Position numbers and translations under genes: made by a program. Positions 42,149 to 51,180 of a DNA stretch of 64,000 nucleotides are shown here, in pieces. Origin of the DNA: Verrucomicrobiia bacterium (GTDB lineage: Bacteria; Verrucomicrobiota; Verrucomicrobiia; Limisphaerales; JAEYXS01); NCBI GenBank assembly GCA_036405135.1, contig DASWYF010000024.1, forward strand, positions 124,001-188,000, in the 5' to 3' direction. The first letter of the stretch is position 1. Every line of letters begins with the position of its first letter. The notes below the pieces were generated by a model. It did not search any database. It was given only the letters and a program-made list of their open reading frames with translations, and was not told the origin of the DNA.

Positions 42149-43036
42149 CTACGGTTTAGTGCGGGACCATTCGAGGCCGGGGCGGTCCACGCGGAATTGG
42201 ACTACGCGGCGGTGTTTGGCTTCGGTGACGTAGGCGGTGCGACCGTCTTTGCCGCCGAAAGCGATGTTGGTGGGATGGGGGCCGAGGACGTCGATCTCTT
42301 GGAGTATTTCGCCTTTGGGCGAAAGTTTCACGACGGTGCCTTTGCCGTGGCGGGTGATGTAGAGGTTGCCATCGACATCGCAGCGCATGCCGTCGAAGCC
42401 GTGGTCATCGAACTTTTTCAGGAGGCGTTTGTTGGCGAGTTTGCGCTCGGGGGTGATGTCGAAGGCCCAGACGTTGCGTTGCACGCTTTCGTTCACATAG
42501 AGGGTTTTTCCATCAGGGCTGACTTCGATGCCGTTGGTGGTGCCCATGTCAGTGGCGAGGCGTTCGGTGGTGCCATCGCGATCAATGCGCCAGAGCTGGC
42601 CAGTGCTGGCTTTCCAATTCGGATCGCTGGCGTAGAGCGTGCCATCGGCGGCGATGGCGAGGTCATTCGGCTGATTCATCGCGGAATTGTGCGCGAAGAC
42701 GGTGATCGCCTTGGTCTTAGGATCGATGCGGAGGAGGTTGTGCTCCACGTAATCGGCGACATACATGAAACCGGCTTTATCGAAGCGGATGCCGTTGCCG
42801 GTGCTCTTGCCGGGCAGGGTGACGAAGAGTTCGGTTTTGCCGTCGGGCGTGACTTTGCCGATGGTTTGCTGGCGGGCGAAGTTGACGGCGTAGAGATCGC
42901 CTTTCGCATCGCAGGCGGGGCCTTCGATACCGCCGGTAAAGCTGTTCGTCTCCGTCAATGGCTTGGCAAGGAAGAGGGGCTCGGCGGCGGACAACAGGGC
43001 GGGGATAAGAATCAGGAGTGTCAGCAGCGCTGGCAT
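42149..43036 (-). CDS. Exported SMP-30/gluconolactonase family protein
   Basis: About 295 aa. The longest frame starts at 43105, but ATG at 43036 gives the signal peptide MPALLTLLILIPALLSAAEP. A six-bladed propeller follows, with GGIEGPACDAKGDLYAVNFA (the metal-ligand Glu is in GIEGPA), AMNQPNDLAIAADGTLYASD and TTNGIEVSPDGKTLYVNES, matching the metal-site segments of SMP-30 lactonases better than the paralogue at 5055-6041 does. Activity on a sugar lactone is likely. Divergent from the coiled-coil protein gene at 43232. Confidence 0.88.
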   Translation of the reverse strand: MPALLTLLILIPALLSAAEPLFLAKPLTETNSFTGGIEGPACDAKGDLYAVNFARQQTIGKVTPDGKTELFVTLPGKSTGNGIRFDKAGFMYVADYVEHNLLRIDPKTKAITVFAHNSAMNQPNDLAIAADGTLYASDPNWKASTGQLWRIDRDGTTERLATDMGTTNGIEVSPDGKTLYVNESVQRNVWAFDITPERKLANKRLLKKFDDHGFDGMRCDVDGNLYITRHGKGTVVKLSPKGEILQEIDVLGPHPTNIAFGGKDGRTAYVTEAKHRRVVQFRVDRPGLEWSRTKP

Positions 43037-43231
43037 GAGGCAAGAGTAATGCCATGATGGCGGCAACGGCAACGGTATATCTGCTGGCTGGAAGTACGGC
43101 AGCACGAGGCAGCGTGCTTGGTCGTTCCGCTGGGCCAGCCAAACTGGCCTATTGCTTGCAACCGGGCACGCTTGCGTTTTGCCGGATTCTTTGACACCGT
43201 AACGACTGGTTCAACTATTCTGTCACGCTGT

Positions 43232-45544
43232 ATGAAACAATTTCTGCTTTGCCTCCTGGGTCTCGTTCTTGTGGCGGTCCAGGTCCAAGCACAGCCGGTG
43301 ATCATCGGTGGCAGTGATCCATTGCGCGGTGGTGGTGGCAATACCATACGTAATCTGCGGGTGACGGAGAAGACTGCCGATGGCACGGAGGCGGTGCTGA
43401 CGATGGAGTATTCATATGATGGCAATCTGGGTGCCTCGGCGTTTGTGGTGCCGGTGATCCAGAAGAAGGGTGAGAAAGGGGTGTCCGCATGGTTCGGAGC
43501 TGATCCGCAAACGGTGGGACGTGGAAGGGGTTTGATCAGTGTGAAGGTGCGTTTCTTCAATGATGAACCGGGAGTTCCTGCACAGCTTACGACGGACTCA
43601 GTGAGGGTCATGCTGATGAACAGTTCGAAGCGTGCGGTGATCACGTCCATCCCGTTCCTTACGACGGTGCAGTGGGGCAGTGCGGATGCGAAGAAGCTGG
43701 CGGTGGCGGAAAGTTCGGAGAAGCCAAAGACCAAGGCGCAGATGGAGGCGGAGGCAGAGGCGGCAAAGATCGAGGCTTCACGGCTGAAAGCGGAATCCGA
43801 GGCGAGGGCGCGTCAGGAATTGGAGAAGCGTGCGCAGGCAGAAGCCAAGGTGCGGCAGGAAGCGCAGATAAAGGCGGAGGCGGAGGCGAAACGCCTGGCG
43901 GAGGAAAAGGTGAAAGCCGAAGCAGAGGCGAAACGATTGGCGGATGAGCGTAAAATGGCGGAAACCAAGGCGAAAGCGGAGGCGGAGAAACGAGAACAGG
44001 AACGCATGAAGGCCGAAGCGGATGCGAAGCGATTGGCGGAAGAGAAGGCGGCGGCGGAAGCCAAAGCAAAAGCGGAGGCGATTAAGCGTGAGCAGGAGCG
44101 TTTGAAAGCTGAGGCGGAAGCGAAGGCCCGGGCGGAGGCGGAGGCAAAATTGAAGGCAGCTGAGATGGCGCGTGAGGCGGAATTGAAGCGGTTGGCGGAT
44201 GAGAAACGCAAGGCGGAGGAGATGGCGAAGGCGGAAGCTGAAGCGACCAAGCGCAAAAAACTGGAAGAAGAAGCGAAGATGCGCGCGGCGGCAGAAGAAG
44301 CGGCGAAGAAGAAGGCGGCGGAAGAAGCCAAGAAGGCAGAGGAGATCCGGTTGGCATCCGAGGCGGCAGCGAAGGAAGCAGCGCGTTTGAAGGCGGCTGA
44401 AGAAGCGCGGATGAAGGAGGAGGCGAAGGCGCAGGCGGATCTCGAAGTGAAGCAGAAGGAATTGGAAGCGAAGATCGCAGCGGTGAAGGCGCGCATCGCC
44501 GAGGCGGCGGCGGAGGAGGCGAAGGCGAAGGCTTTGGCAGAGGCTGCGCAGAAGAAAGCACAGGAACTGGCGGATGCGAGCGAGAGCGAGAGCAAGAAGG
44601 CCAAGGTGGCGGAACAGCAAAAGCTGGAGGCCGAAGCGAAAGCCAAGGCAGAGCGTGAAGCGGCGGAGATCGCGTTGAAGAAGGCGGAGGAAGAGGCAGT
44701 GGCGCTGGCCAAAGCGAAGGAGCAAATCAAGAAGCAGGCGGAGGAGGCGGCGAAGCTGGCCTCGAGCGCGACGGCAGTCATCGAGATCCCGCCGGACATC
44801 AAATCTCAGGTCTTGAATCTGGATGTGGTGAACCGGAGCCTGGACCGCAGCGAGATGACCATCGGTGTGGAGTTCGATTACAATGACAAGTTCGGTTCCA
44901 AGCCCTTGTTGGGAGTGGCCGTGGCGAAAACAGGTCTGGCGGAGGCGAGCGAGTATTTCACGGCTGAGCCGATGGAGATCAAGAAATCGCGCAAGGAGAC
45001 GGTGTTGGTGCCGGTGAAGTTCCAACCGCCTTCCGGCAGGGCGGCCAGTTTTAACAATTATGCGACGGATCGCATGTTGATCTATATGGCGGACGGGGCG
45101 ACGGCCAAACAGGTGAACCTGTTCGCGGCGACAATGTTCCTGGTGTGGCGTCCGCCCACTGCTCCCGCAGCTGGTCCGGGCACAACAGCAGCAGCTCCGG
45201 CCAAGGCGGTGACGGGGACGGTGGAGATCGACGCGGTGCGACAGGAGGATGTGTATACGGGGTACGTGACGGTGAAGTATTCTACAACGGGTAATTCACA
45301 GTTGCGGGTGAAGCTGTATCCCAAGGGCAAGCCGGCGGGCGCGGAGTGGTTCAAGGTGGATGTGACGCCGGTGAAGCAGGGCAGTGGCCTGGAGCTTTTC
45401 AAGGTGGCGGTGGATCCGCTGGCGAAGACGGAGTATGACCTGATCAACATCGATGTGATCGAGGTGGATCTGTTGAATGAGAGCGGGCAGGTGATCGCGA
45501 CGAAGCAGATGGCGCAGACGATGAGCTGGGTGAAGCCGAGATAA
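43232..45544 (+). CDS. Exported protein with a long Ala/Glu/Lys helix and three copies of an unknown beta domain
   Basis: About 770 aa. A longer frame opens at 43118, but ATG at 43232 starts a signal peptide (FLLCLLGLVLVAVQVQAQ). Residues about 20-147 form a beta-rich domain. About 150-510 is a highly charged Ala/Glu/Lys/Arg-rich sequence with repeated KAEAEAKRLAEEK units, as in TolA-type stalks, probably one continuous helix or coiled coil. Two more copies of the beta domain follow at about 515-645 and 664-770 (similar ends: TTVQWGSADA, FLVWRPP, QTMSWVKPR), joined by an Ala/Pro/Gly linker. No catalytic motif; a structural or spacer role across the periplasm is the natural inference. No family recognised. 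Confidence 0.8.
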   Translation: MKQFLLCLLGLVLVAVQVQAQPVIIGGSDPLRGGGGNTIRNLRVTEKTADGTEAVLTMEYSYDGNLGASAFVVPVIQKKGEKGVSAWFGADPQTVGRGRGLISVKVRFFNDEPGVPAQLTTDSVRVMLMNSSKRAVITSIPFLTTVQWGSADAKKLAVAESSEKPKTKAQMEAEAEAAKIEASRLKAESEARARQELEKRAQAEAKVRQEAQIKAEAEAKRLAEEKVKAEAEAKRLADERKMAETKAKAEAEKREQERMKAEADAKRLAEEKAAAEAKAKAEAIKREQERLKAEAEAKARAEAEAKLKAAEMAREAELKRLADEKRKAEEMAKAEAEATKRKKLEEEAKMRAAAEEAAKKKAAEEAKKAEEIRLASEAAAKEAARLKAAEEARMKEEAKAQADLEVKQKELEAKIAAVKARIAEAAAEEAKAKALAEAAQKKAQELADASESESKKAKVAEQQKLEAEAKAKAEREAAEIALKKAEEEAVALAKAKEQIKKQAEEAAKLASSATAVIEIPPDIKSQVLNLDVVNRSLDRSEMTIGVEFDYNDKFGSKPLLGVAVAKTGLAEASEYFTAEPMEIKKSRKETVLVPVKFQPPSGRAASFNNYATDRMLIYMADGATAKQVNLFAATMFLVWRPPTAPAAGPGTTAAAPAKAVTGTVEIDAVRQEDVYTGYVTVKYSTTGNSQLRVKLYPKGKPAGAEWFKVDVTPVKQGSGLELFKVAVDPLAKTEYDLINIDVIEVDLLNESGQVIATKQMAQTMSWVKPR

Positions 45545-45580
45545 GTGTAAAGTTTTCAGTTTCAAGTGTTCAGTTGGAAG
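45545..45580. repeat. Dispersed repeat, TTTTCAG/TTCAAG type
   Basis: AAAGTTTTCAGTTTCAAGTG and CAGTTGG here match AGTTTCAAGTTTTCAGTGTT at 38816-38835 (through 38846) in changed order. The two copies are 6.7 kb apart, each in a spacer just behind the end of a gene. Composition TTCAGTTTTCAG is unlike the coding DNA around it. Confidence 0.65.
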
Positions 45581-45856
45581 CAGGTTTCGCGTTTCGAGTT
45601 TTTGCGCTTTGGTAGGCGATCCCCATGGGATCACGCTGTGGTAGGGTTTTCAAAGAAAGCTGGTTTTTCTTCGTGGGGTTCCTTGAATATCGCAAAAGCT
45701 GGGCTATTTGTTCCCGACGGGCTTTTGCTGGAAGGGTGAGGAAATGTTTTCTGAGAGACACGAGGGAACCGATGGCAGGTCAGGAGCGGTGAGGGCTGGA
45801 GTATTTGTGCCTGTCAGCGTTGCCGCTGTTTTGAGGTTCATGGAGGAGAGGTGGCG
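45545..45856. other. Spacer of 312 bases
   Basis: Begins with a dispersed repeat (45545-45580), which has no other recognisable structure except possible weak promoter sequences. The last bases carry a strong ribosome-binding site, GGAGGAGAG at 45842-45850, for the following histidine kinase. No open frame in it looks real. Confidence 0.6.
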
Positions 45857-48163
45857 ATGAATAGGGGACATTCCATACACCGGCGGATGCAACGGGTGAT
45901 CGTATTGACCACCGGACTCTCGTTGGTGCTGGCGTGCGTGGTTTTCGTGTATCTGGAGTGGAGCAGTTCAATGGCGCAGGAGAGACAGTCGGCATTGAGC
46001 ACGGCACGGATCACGGCGGATGCCTGCAGTGCGATGCTGGCTTTCAACCGGCCGGAGGAGGCGAAGAAGCTGCTGGATGCTTTCCGCGCGGAACCGGATG
46101 TGCGCATAGCGGCCCTGTATGATGCGAAAGGAAAGCTCTTCGCCGAGCACCGTGCATCCGATGCGGTGATGCCGACGCCGGTATCTCCGGAACGGGAAGG
46201 TTCCCGGGTGGTGAGCCGAAGGCTGGCGGTGTTTTATCCGGTGATAGAGGACGGCAAACATTTCGGCACGTTGTTCCTTCAGGTGGATCTGCGGGATACG
46301 TATGCCCAGATGGAACAGTATGCATGGATCACATTGCTGATCTTCTCGTGTGCTTTGGGAGGCGCCTATTTTATCGGGCGGGCTTTGCAAAGAACGATAT
46401 CAAATCCGATCCTTTCGCTGGCGGAAACGGCGCAGTCCATTTCACGGGAGAAAGATTATAAGGTGCGGGCACGGACAGGGCAGGAAGGGGAACTGGATAT
46501 CCTGACAACGGCGTTCAACCAGATGCTGGACACAATCCAGGACCAGCAGGCGCAGTTGCGGGTGGAATTGGCGGAGCGAAAGCGGGCGCAGCAATCAGAA
46601 GCGGCGGAGAGGGAACTGCTGGCGACGACGCTGGAGAGCATTGGTGACGCGGTGATCGCGACGAATGCGGAGGGCAAGGTGACATTCCTGAACGGGGAGG
46701 CGGAACGGCTGACGGGATGGAGCAACCGCGACGCAGCCGGGCGTCCGTTGCCGGAGGTGTTCAGGGTGATCAGTGAGGAGAGCCGTTTGCCGATCGAGAA
46801 TCCGGTGGACAGGGTGTTAAAGACCGGGGCGGTGGTGGGTTTGAAGCATCAAGCACTCCTTATAACGAAGGATGGGCGGGAGACACCGATCGACGACAGT
46901 GCGGCGCCGATCCGGCAGGGCGGCGGACCGATCAACGGGGTGGTGCTGGTGTTCCGGGATTTCACCGAGAAAAAGCAATCTGCGGATGAGCTGAAGAAGG
47001 CGCACGACCGGTTGCTGGCGGCATCGCGGGCGAAGGATGATTTCCTGGCGGCGTTGTCGCACGAGCTGCGCACACCGCTGAATCCGGTGTTGTTGCTCGC
47101 GAGCGAGGCGGCGGAGGATATGAAGATGCCGACGGAGGTGAGAACATTGTTCGCCACGATCCGGAACAATGTGGAGCTGGAGGCGAGGCTGATAGATGAC
47201 TTGCTGGACATCACGCGGATTACGCATGGGAAACTGGTGTTGAACCTGGACTATGTCGATGTCCATTCGATCCTGGGGGATGCGATGGCGATGGTGCAGG
47301 CGGAGCTGGACCAGAAGCGGATCACGCTGAGGGTGCGATTGGGGGCAGAACAACCGGTGATGAAGGGGGATGCGGTGCGGTTGCAACAGGTGTTCTGGAA
47401 TGTGTTGAAGAACGCGGCGAAGTTCACGCCGGAGGGCGGAAATGTGACGGTGGAGACTGCCACCATGGAGGTGAATGACAAGGTGAGCATCCGCATCACG
47501 GATACGGGCATAGGGCTGATGCCGGAGGAGCGGGAGAGGATATTCGATGCGTTTTCACAGGGGGAACATGCACGAGGGGGAGGGTCGCACAAATTCGGCG
47601 GATTGGGGATGGGGCTGACGATCTCACGCAAGCTGGTGGAGTTGCACGGCGGGGCCATCCAGGCGATGAGTGAAGGGCCGGGTAAGGGGGCGATGTTTGA
47701 GATCGTGCTGCCGGTGCGGCAGACGAGGGGGAGCGTTGATAGCCTGTCAGAGACAGCCGTATCGACGGACACGGAGAGGATTCGGAGAAACACAGAGAAG
47801 CAGGCGGGCTTGCGGGTGCTTTTAGTGGAGGATCATGAAGCGACCCGGGAGGCGTTGAAGTTCCTGCTGACGAAGAGGAAACTGGATGTGACGGCGGCAG
47901 GTACGGTGGGAGAGGCGATGCGCGCTACGGAGGAGAATACGTTTGATCTGGTGATCTCTGACATCGGTTTGCCGGATGGAAACGGGTATGAATTGATGGG
48001 GGTTTTGCGCAGGAGGTATGGACTGAGGGGGATCGCGCTGACCGGGTATGGGATGGAGCAGGATGTGGCGCAGAGCAGGGAGGCCGGGTTTGTGGCGCAT
48101 TTGACGAAGCCGGTGAGGATGGAGTCACTGGAGAAGGTGTTGGGGGAGGCTGTCAAGGGGTGA
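45857..48163 (+). CDS. Membrane hybrid histidine kinase with PAS and receiver domains
   Basis: About 768 aa. Two TM helices (about 15-38 and 152-173) flank a periplasmic sensor of CHASE8 type; then HAMP (about 174-230), PAS (ESIGDAVIATNAEGKVTFLN), a HisKA helix pair with His402 in ALSHELRTPLNPV, an HATPase domain with N box VFWNVLKNAAKFTPEGG and G boxes DTGIGL and GLGMGLTIS, and a C-terminal receiver with phospho-acceptor Asp702 in LVISDIGLPDGNGYEL. A signal-transduction hybrid kinase that passes phosphate His to Asp; no phosphotransfer protein or output partner is adjacent. GTG at 45851 is possible, but ATG at 45857 is better spaced from GGAGGAGAG. Confidence 0.94.
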   Translation: MNRGHSIHRRMQRVIVLTTGLSLVLACVVFVYLEWSSSMAQERQSALSTARITADACSAMLAFNRPEEAKKLLDAFRAEPDVRIAALYDAKGKLFAEHRASDAVMPTPVSPEREGSRVVSRRLAVFYPVIEDGKHFGTLFLQVDLRDTYAQMEQYAWITLLIFSCALGGAYFIGRALQRTISNPILSLAETAQSISREKDYKVRARTGQEGELDILTTAFNQMLDTIQDQQAQLRVELAERKRAQQSEAAERELLATTLESIGDAVIATNAEGKVTFLNGEAERLTGWSNRDAAGRPLPEVFRVISEESRLPIENPVDRVLKTGAVVGLKHQALLITKDGRETPIDDSAAPIRQGGGPINGVVLVFRDFTEKKQSADELKKAHDRLLAASRAKDDFLAALSHELRTPLNPVLLLASEAAEDMKMPTEVRTLFATIRNNVELEARLIDDLLDITRITHGKLVLNLDYVDVHSILGDAMAMVQAELDQKRITLRVRLGAEQPVMKGDAVRLQQVFWNVLKNAAKFTPEGGNVTVETATMEVNDKVSIRITDTGIGLMPEERERIFDAFSQGEHARGGGSHKFGGLGMGLTISRKLVELHGGAIQAMSEGPGKGAMFEIVLPVRQTRGSVDSLSETAVSTDTERIRRNTEKQAGLRVLLVEDHEATREALKFLLTKRKLDVTAAGTVGEAMRATEENTFDLVISDIGLPDGNGYELMGVLRRRYGLRGIALTGYGMEQDVAQSREAGFVAHLTKPVRMESLEKVLGEAVKG

Positions 48164-48178
48164 GCGTGGGGATGTGAA

Positions 48179-48210
48179 TCAACCGATGGGGTCAAATGAA
48201 TAGAGGAGAG
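48179..48210. repeat. Dispersed spacer repeat, family A (copy)
   Basis: TCAACCGATGGGGTCAAATG, AATAGAGGAGAG. Compare TCAACCGAATGGGGTCAAGC and GAATGAGGGG at 42071-42100. About 80 percent identical over 30 bases by eye, allowing one gap. Confidence 0.7.
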
Positions 48211-48522
48211 AGTTAACCACGAATGGCGGGGAGCTTCGGCGGTTGTCGGAGATTGCCGACCTCCGAAAAATAGTCGGGGCACGCGGGGATGGCCGGGTTT
48301 CTTTCGCCGTTCTCTATTTTACAATTGTAGCGCGTTGAATTGGAGGCGCTTATGTTAAATCGTTTTTTTCTAATGGATTTTTGTTGTGTTCTTTTCGGGT
48401 TTTGATAATTTGTGTGCAGTGGCGAAGGGCCGTTAAATGTCTTGATGGCGGCGCTGCGGTGAATAAGGAGGCGGTATGGTCAGCCAGGAAAGTGCCAGAC
48501 GGGAGAAGTGTCGTTGGGGGAA

Positions 48523-48561
48523 TAGGTCTTATGGGACCGATGGGTCTAATAGGTCATGGGA
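48523..48561. repeat. Degenerate tandem repeat of TAGGTCTTATGGGA type
   Basis: TAGGTCTTATGGGACCGATG, then GGTCTAATAGGTCATGGGA: three imperfect copies of a 13-base unit in a row. Lies within a spacer, upstream of the DUF255 lipoprotein gene. Confidence 0.6.
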
Positions 48562-48801
48562 ACGTTCGATGCTGGCTGCATCCGGGGGCCGAGATTTTCA
48601 ATTTTCGACGTTCAGAGGAGGAGCATTCAGTCAGGGACGGGGTGGAACCCGTCCTTACCAGGGGGAGGTTTTGGAATCGAGGACGTCGACGATCCGAAGT
48701 GAGGTTTGGGGCTTTGACGATTGGGGGAGGATGAGTAGATTGCTGCCAATGTTTTTGTTTTCACGTCCGCATGAAAGGAAGGGGGCACCCCTCATCCTCA
48801 A

Positions 48802-48828
48802 TCCTTCTCCCCTCCGAGGGGAGAAGGA
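48802..48828. repeat. Perfect 12-bp inverted repeat (REP-like)
   Basis: TCCTTCTCCCCT at 48802-48813, loop CCG, AGGGGAGAAGGA at 48817-48828. It is preceded by CACCCCTCATCCTCAA, a set-up seen in REP-like elements of many bacteria. The right arm ends in GGAGG (48826-48830), which is also the likely ribosome-binding site of the gene starting at 48842. Confidence 0.8.
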
Positions 48829-48841
48829 GGATTGGCGTGGC

Positions 48842-51028
48842 GTGGTTTCAAAGTGTGTCTCGTTTTCGGCTGCGGGTTGGTTGTTGTTAGGGGCAGGTTG
48901 TTCGCAAACTGCCAAAGAGTCCGAGGGCGTTACGAGAACAGTGGCTTTGACCAATATCACTACGAATTCCTCTTCTGTTGTTATGTCGCATAAGCATACG
49001 AATCGGTTGGCGAAGGAGAAATCGCCGTATCTGCTCCAGCATCAGCATAATCCGGTGGATTGGTATCCGTGGGGCGAGGAGGCGTTCGCGAAGGCGCGGA
49101 AGGAGGATAAGCCGGTGCTGGTGAGCATCGGATACTCGACGTGTCACTGGTGTCATGTGATGGAGCGGGAGTCGTTCGAGAGTGAGGCGGTGGCGAGGGT
49201 GTTGAACGAGCATTTTGTGTGCATCAAGGTGGATCGCGAGGAGCGGCCGGATGTGGACAAGATCTATATGACGGCGGCGCAGGCGTTGACGGGGAGTGGC
49301 GGGTGGCCGTTGAATTGTTTTCTAACGCCGGAGTTGAAGCCGTTTTATGCAGGAACTTATTTCCCGCCGGAGCCGAAGTATGGGAAGCCGAGTTTCGTGG
49401 AGCTTTTGCAACAGATCCATCAGGTGTGGGTGACGCGGCGCGCGGATGTGAATGAGCAGGCGGAGGATCTGACGAAGCAACTGGCGGCGTACACGATGCC
49501 GAGCAAGGATACGAATGCGCTGCTGCACGCGTCGATCACACAGAAGGCGTTGGTGTCGTTGAAGGAGGATTTTGAGCCGACGTATGGCGGGTTTGGCGGG
49601 GCGCCGAAGTTTCCGCGGCCATCGCAGCCGTTGTTTTTGTTGAGTGCGGGTTCGCGGCAGAAGGATGAGGAGGCGTTGAAGATGGTGCTTTTCACTTGCG
49701 AGAAGATGGCGGCGGGCGGGATGTATGATCAGCTCGGCGGCGGGTTCGCGCGTTACTCGGTGGATGCGCAGTGGCTGGTGCCGCATTTCGAGAAGATGCT
49801 CTACGATAATGCGCAACTGGTGCAGCTCTACCTGGATGCATATCTGATCAGCCGCGAGGAGAAGCATGCGGAGACGGTGCGGGATATCATCCGGTATGTG
49901 CTGCGGGATATGACGCATGCGGAGGGCGGATTTTATTCGGCTGAGGATGCGGACAGCGAGGGGCAGGAGGGGAAGTTCTATTGCTGGACGAAAAAGGAGT
50001 TGGAGACGTTCTTGAGTGCGGACGAGGCGAAGGTCGCCATCCGATACTTTGGAATCACGGAGAAGGGGAATTTCGAGGATCATAGTCATCCGCAGCCGCT
50101 GAAGAATCTGAATGTGTTGAGCATTGTGGATGCGAAGCTGACGGCGGAGGAAGCGAAGTTGCTGGCGAGTGCGAAGGAGAAGATGTTCGCCACGCAGAAG
50201 AAGCGGGTGCGGCCGCATCTGGATGACAAGGTGTTGGCGTCGTGGAACGGAATGATGCTAGGGGCGATGGCGCGCGCGGGGGTGGTGTTGGGCGAGGAGA
50301 AGTTTCTTACCGCGGCGGAGAAGAATATCGCGTTTCTGAAGGGCAAGCTGTGGGATGAGAAATCGAAGACGTTGTATCATCGCTGGCGCGAGGGGGAGCG
50401 GGATGAGGTGCAGCTTTTCGATGCGTATGCGTTTTTATTCGCGGGATCGCTGGAGCTGTATGAGGCGACGTTGAAGGCGGAACATCTGGAGTTCGCGATC
50501 GCGCTGGCGGACCAAATGATCGCGCGGTTTTATGACCAGGAAGATGGCGGGTTCTTCCAGAGCGTGGCGACGAAGGATCTGATCGTGAACGCGAAGGAGG
50601 ATTATGACGGGGCGATGCCGTCGGCGAATTCGGTGGGCGCGCTGGCGTTGCTGAAGTTGGCGGCGATCACGGACAAGAAAGAGTATCGCGAGAAGGCGGA
50701 GGCGACGTTGAAGTTGCTATCACCGCGCATGCAACGGATGCCGCACGCAGTGCCGTATGCGCTATTGGCGATGGATTTTTGGACAGAGGAGCCGCGGAGG
50801 GTGGTGATCGCGGGGGACGCGAAGAGCCAGGACGCGAAAGCGTTGTTGAAAGCGGCGCATAGTGTTTATCAGCCGCACAAGGTGGTGCTGGGGAATGTGG
50901 GGCCGGTGGAGGAGTTTGCGAAGACGTTACCGGCGAAGGATGGGGCGGTGGTGTACTTGTGCACAGGGATGACGTGTCAGCCGCCGACGAAGGATGCGGG
51001 GAAGGTGAGAGAGATGCTGGGGAAATGA
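48842..51028 (+). CDS. DUF255/YyaL-type protein with thioredoxin-like fold, probable lipoprotein
   Basis: About 728 aa. The family pairs a thioredoxin-like N domain with an (alpha/alpha)6-barrel C domain. Visible: [55 protein letters not shown] with the CHWC site at 101-104, [20 protein letters not shown] and the barrel with [20 protein letters not shown] and [13 protein letters not shown]. The CHWC pair fits a redox role; activity is undefined. Starting at GTG 48842 gives a lipoprotein signal with lipobox LGAGC (Cys20), so the protein would be anchored outside the cytoplasm. Homologues usually begin near [14 protein letters not shown] (ATG 48983); both starts remain possible. The longer frame from 48476 crosses repeats and is rejected. 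Confidence 0.88.
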   Translation: MVSKCVSFSAAGWLLLGAGCSQTAKESEGVTRTVALTNITTNSSSVVMSHKHTNRLAKEKSPYLLQHQHNPVDWYPWGEEAFAKARKEDKPVLVSIGYSTCHWCHVMERESFESEAVARVLNEHFVCIKVDREERPDVDKIYMTAAQALTGSGGWPLNCFLTPELKPFYAGTYFPPEPKYGKPSFVELLQQIHQVWVTRRADVNEQAEDLTKQLAAYTMPSKDTNALLHASITQKALVSLKEDFEPTYGGFGGAPKFPRPSQPLFLLSAGSRQKDEEALKMVLFTCEKMAAGGMYDQLGGGFARYSVDAQWLVPHFEKMLYDNAQLVQLYLDAYLISREEKHAETVRDIIRYVLRDMTHAEGGFYSAEDADSEGQEGKFYCWTKKELETFLSADEAKVAIRYFGITEKGNFEDHSHPQPLKNLNVLSIVDAKLTAEEAKLLASAKEKMFATQKKRVRPHLDDKVLASWNGMMLGAMARAGVVLGEEKFLTAAEKNIAFLKGKLWDEKSKTLYHRWREGERDEVQLFDAYAFLFAGSLELYEATLKAEHLEFAIALADQMIARFYDQEDGGFFQSVATKDLIVNAKEDYDGAMPSANSVGALALLKLAAITDKKEYREKAEATLKLLSPRMQRMPHAVPYALLAMDFWTEEPRRVVIAGDAKSQDAKALLKAAHSVYQPHKVVLGNVGPVEEFAKTLPAKDGAVVYLCTGMTCQPPTKDAGKVREMLGK

Positions 51029-51033
51029 CGAAG

Positions 51034-51064
51034 CCGGTTGCACCGACGGGCCAACATGAGGGAG
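51034..51064. repeat. Dispersed spacer repeat, CCGGTTGCACCG type
   Basis: CCGGTTGCACCGACGGGCCA and ACATGAGGGAG. A second copy, CCGGTTGCACCGGTGGGCCG and ATAATGAAGGAG, is at 57305-57336. It starts 6 bases after the stop of the DUF255 gene. Confidence 0.75.
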
Positions 51065-51137
51065 AAAGGGAATATAGAGGGTGTTTTTTTGAGGGCCGAT
51101 TCTCTTGAGGGGGCGGCAGTGAAGACCGAAGCTAGGT

Positions 51138-51177
51138 CAAAGCGGCAGCTTTGCCTCACCTTGATAAGGTGGCAAAG
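51138..51177. terminator. Three-arm hairpin between convergent genes, candidate terminator
   Basis: CTTTGC (51149-51154) plus CACCTT (51157-51162) pair with AAGGTG (51166-51171) plus GCAAAG (51172-51177): a 12-bp stem with a 2-base bulge and GAT loop. An upstream CAAAGC (51138-51143) can instead pair with GCTTTG (51148-51153), so two exclusive folds exist. It lies between the DUF255 and GT87 genes. No clear T-run follows. Confidence 0.5.
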
Positions 51178-51180
51178 GTG

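Larger units (their letters stand above)
48164..48841. other. Spacer of 678 bases made of repeat-like modules
   Basis: A mosaic of short repeats with no convincing gene. The frame opening at ATG 48476 (good ribosome-binding site, AAGGAGG at 48465-48471) translates straight through these repeats and is read as accidental. Modules in order: family A repeat 48179-48210; AACCACGAATGGCGGGGAG with a GTCGG/CCGAC hairpin around 48244-48260; a T-rich stretch 48361-48400 with a 17-codon frame (48352-48405); TAGGTCTTATGGGACC-type tandem 48523-48561; GGACGGG/CCCGTCC hairpin 48635-48654; and a perfect 12-bp inverted repeat 48802-48828. Confidence 0.65.

Noticed and set aside
43778..45025. Minus-strand open frame of 415 codons antisense to the Ala/Glu/Lys stalk
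   Set aside because: Made almost only of Leu, Arg and Phe, the reverse-strand reading of the repeated GCG/GAG/AAG codons.
48352..48405. 17-codon frame with TTGGAGG before the ATG
   Set aside because: Hydrophobic leader-like peptide MLNRFFLMDFCCVLFGF in a T-rich stretch; too short and without a regulated gene directly after it to support a leader-peptide call.
48476..48841. N-terminal extension of the DUF255 gene, with a good SD before ATG 48476
   Set aside because: The translated part is composed of several intergenic repeats and hairpins, and no DUF255 homologue would carry it; the lipobox start at 48842 or the family start at 48983 fits better.
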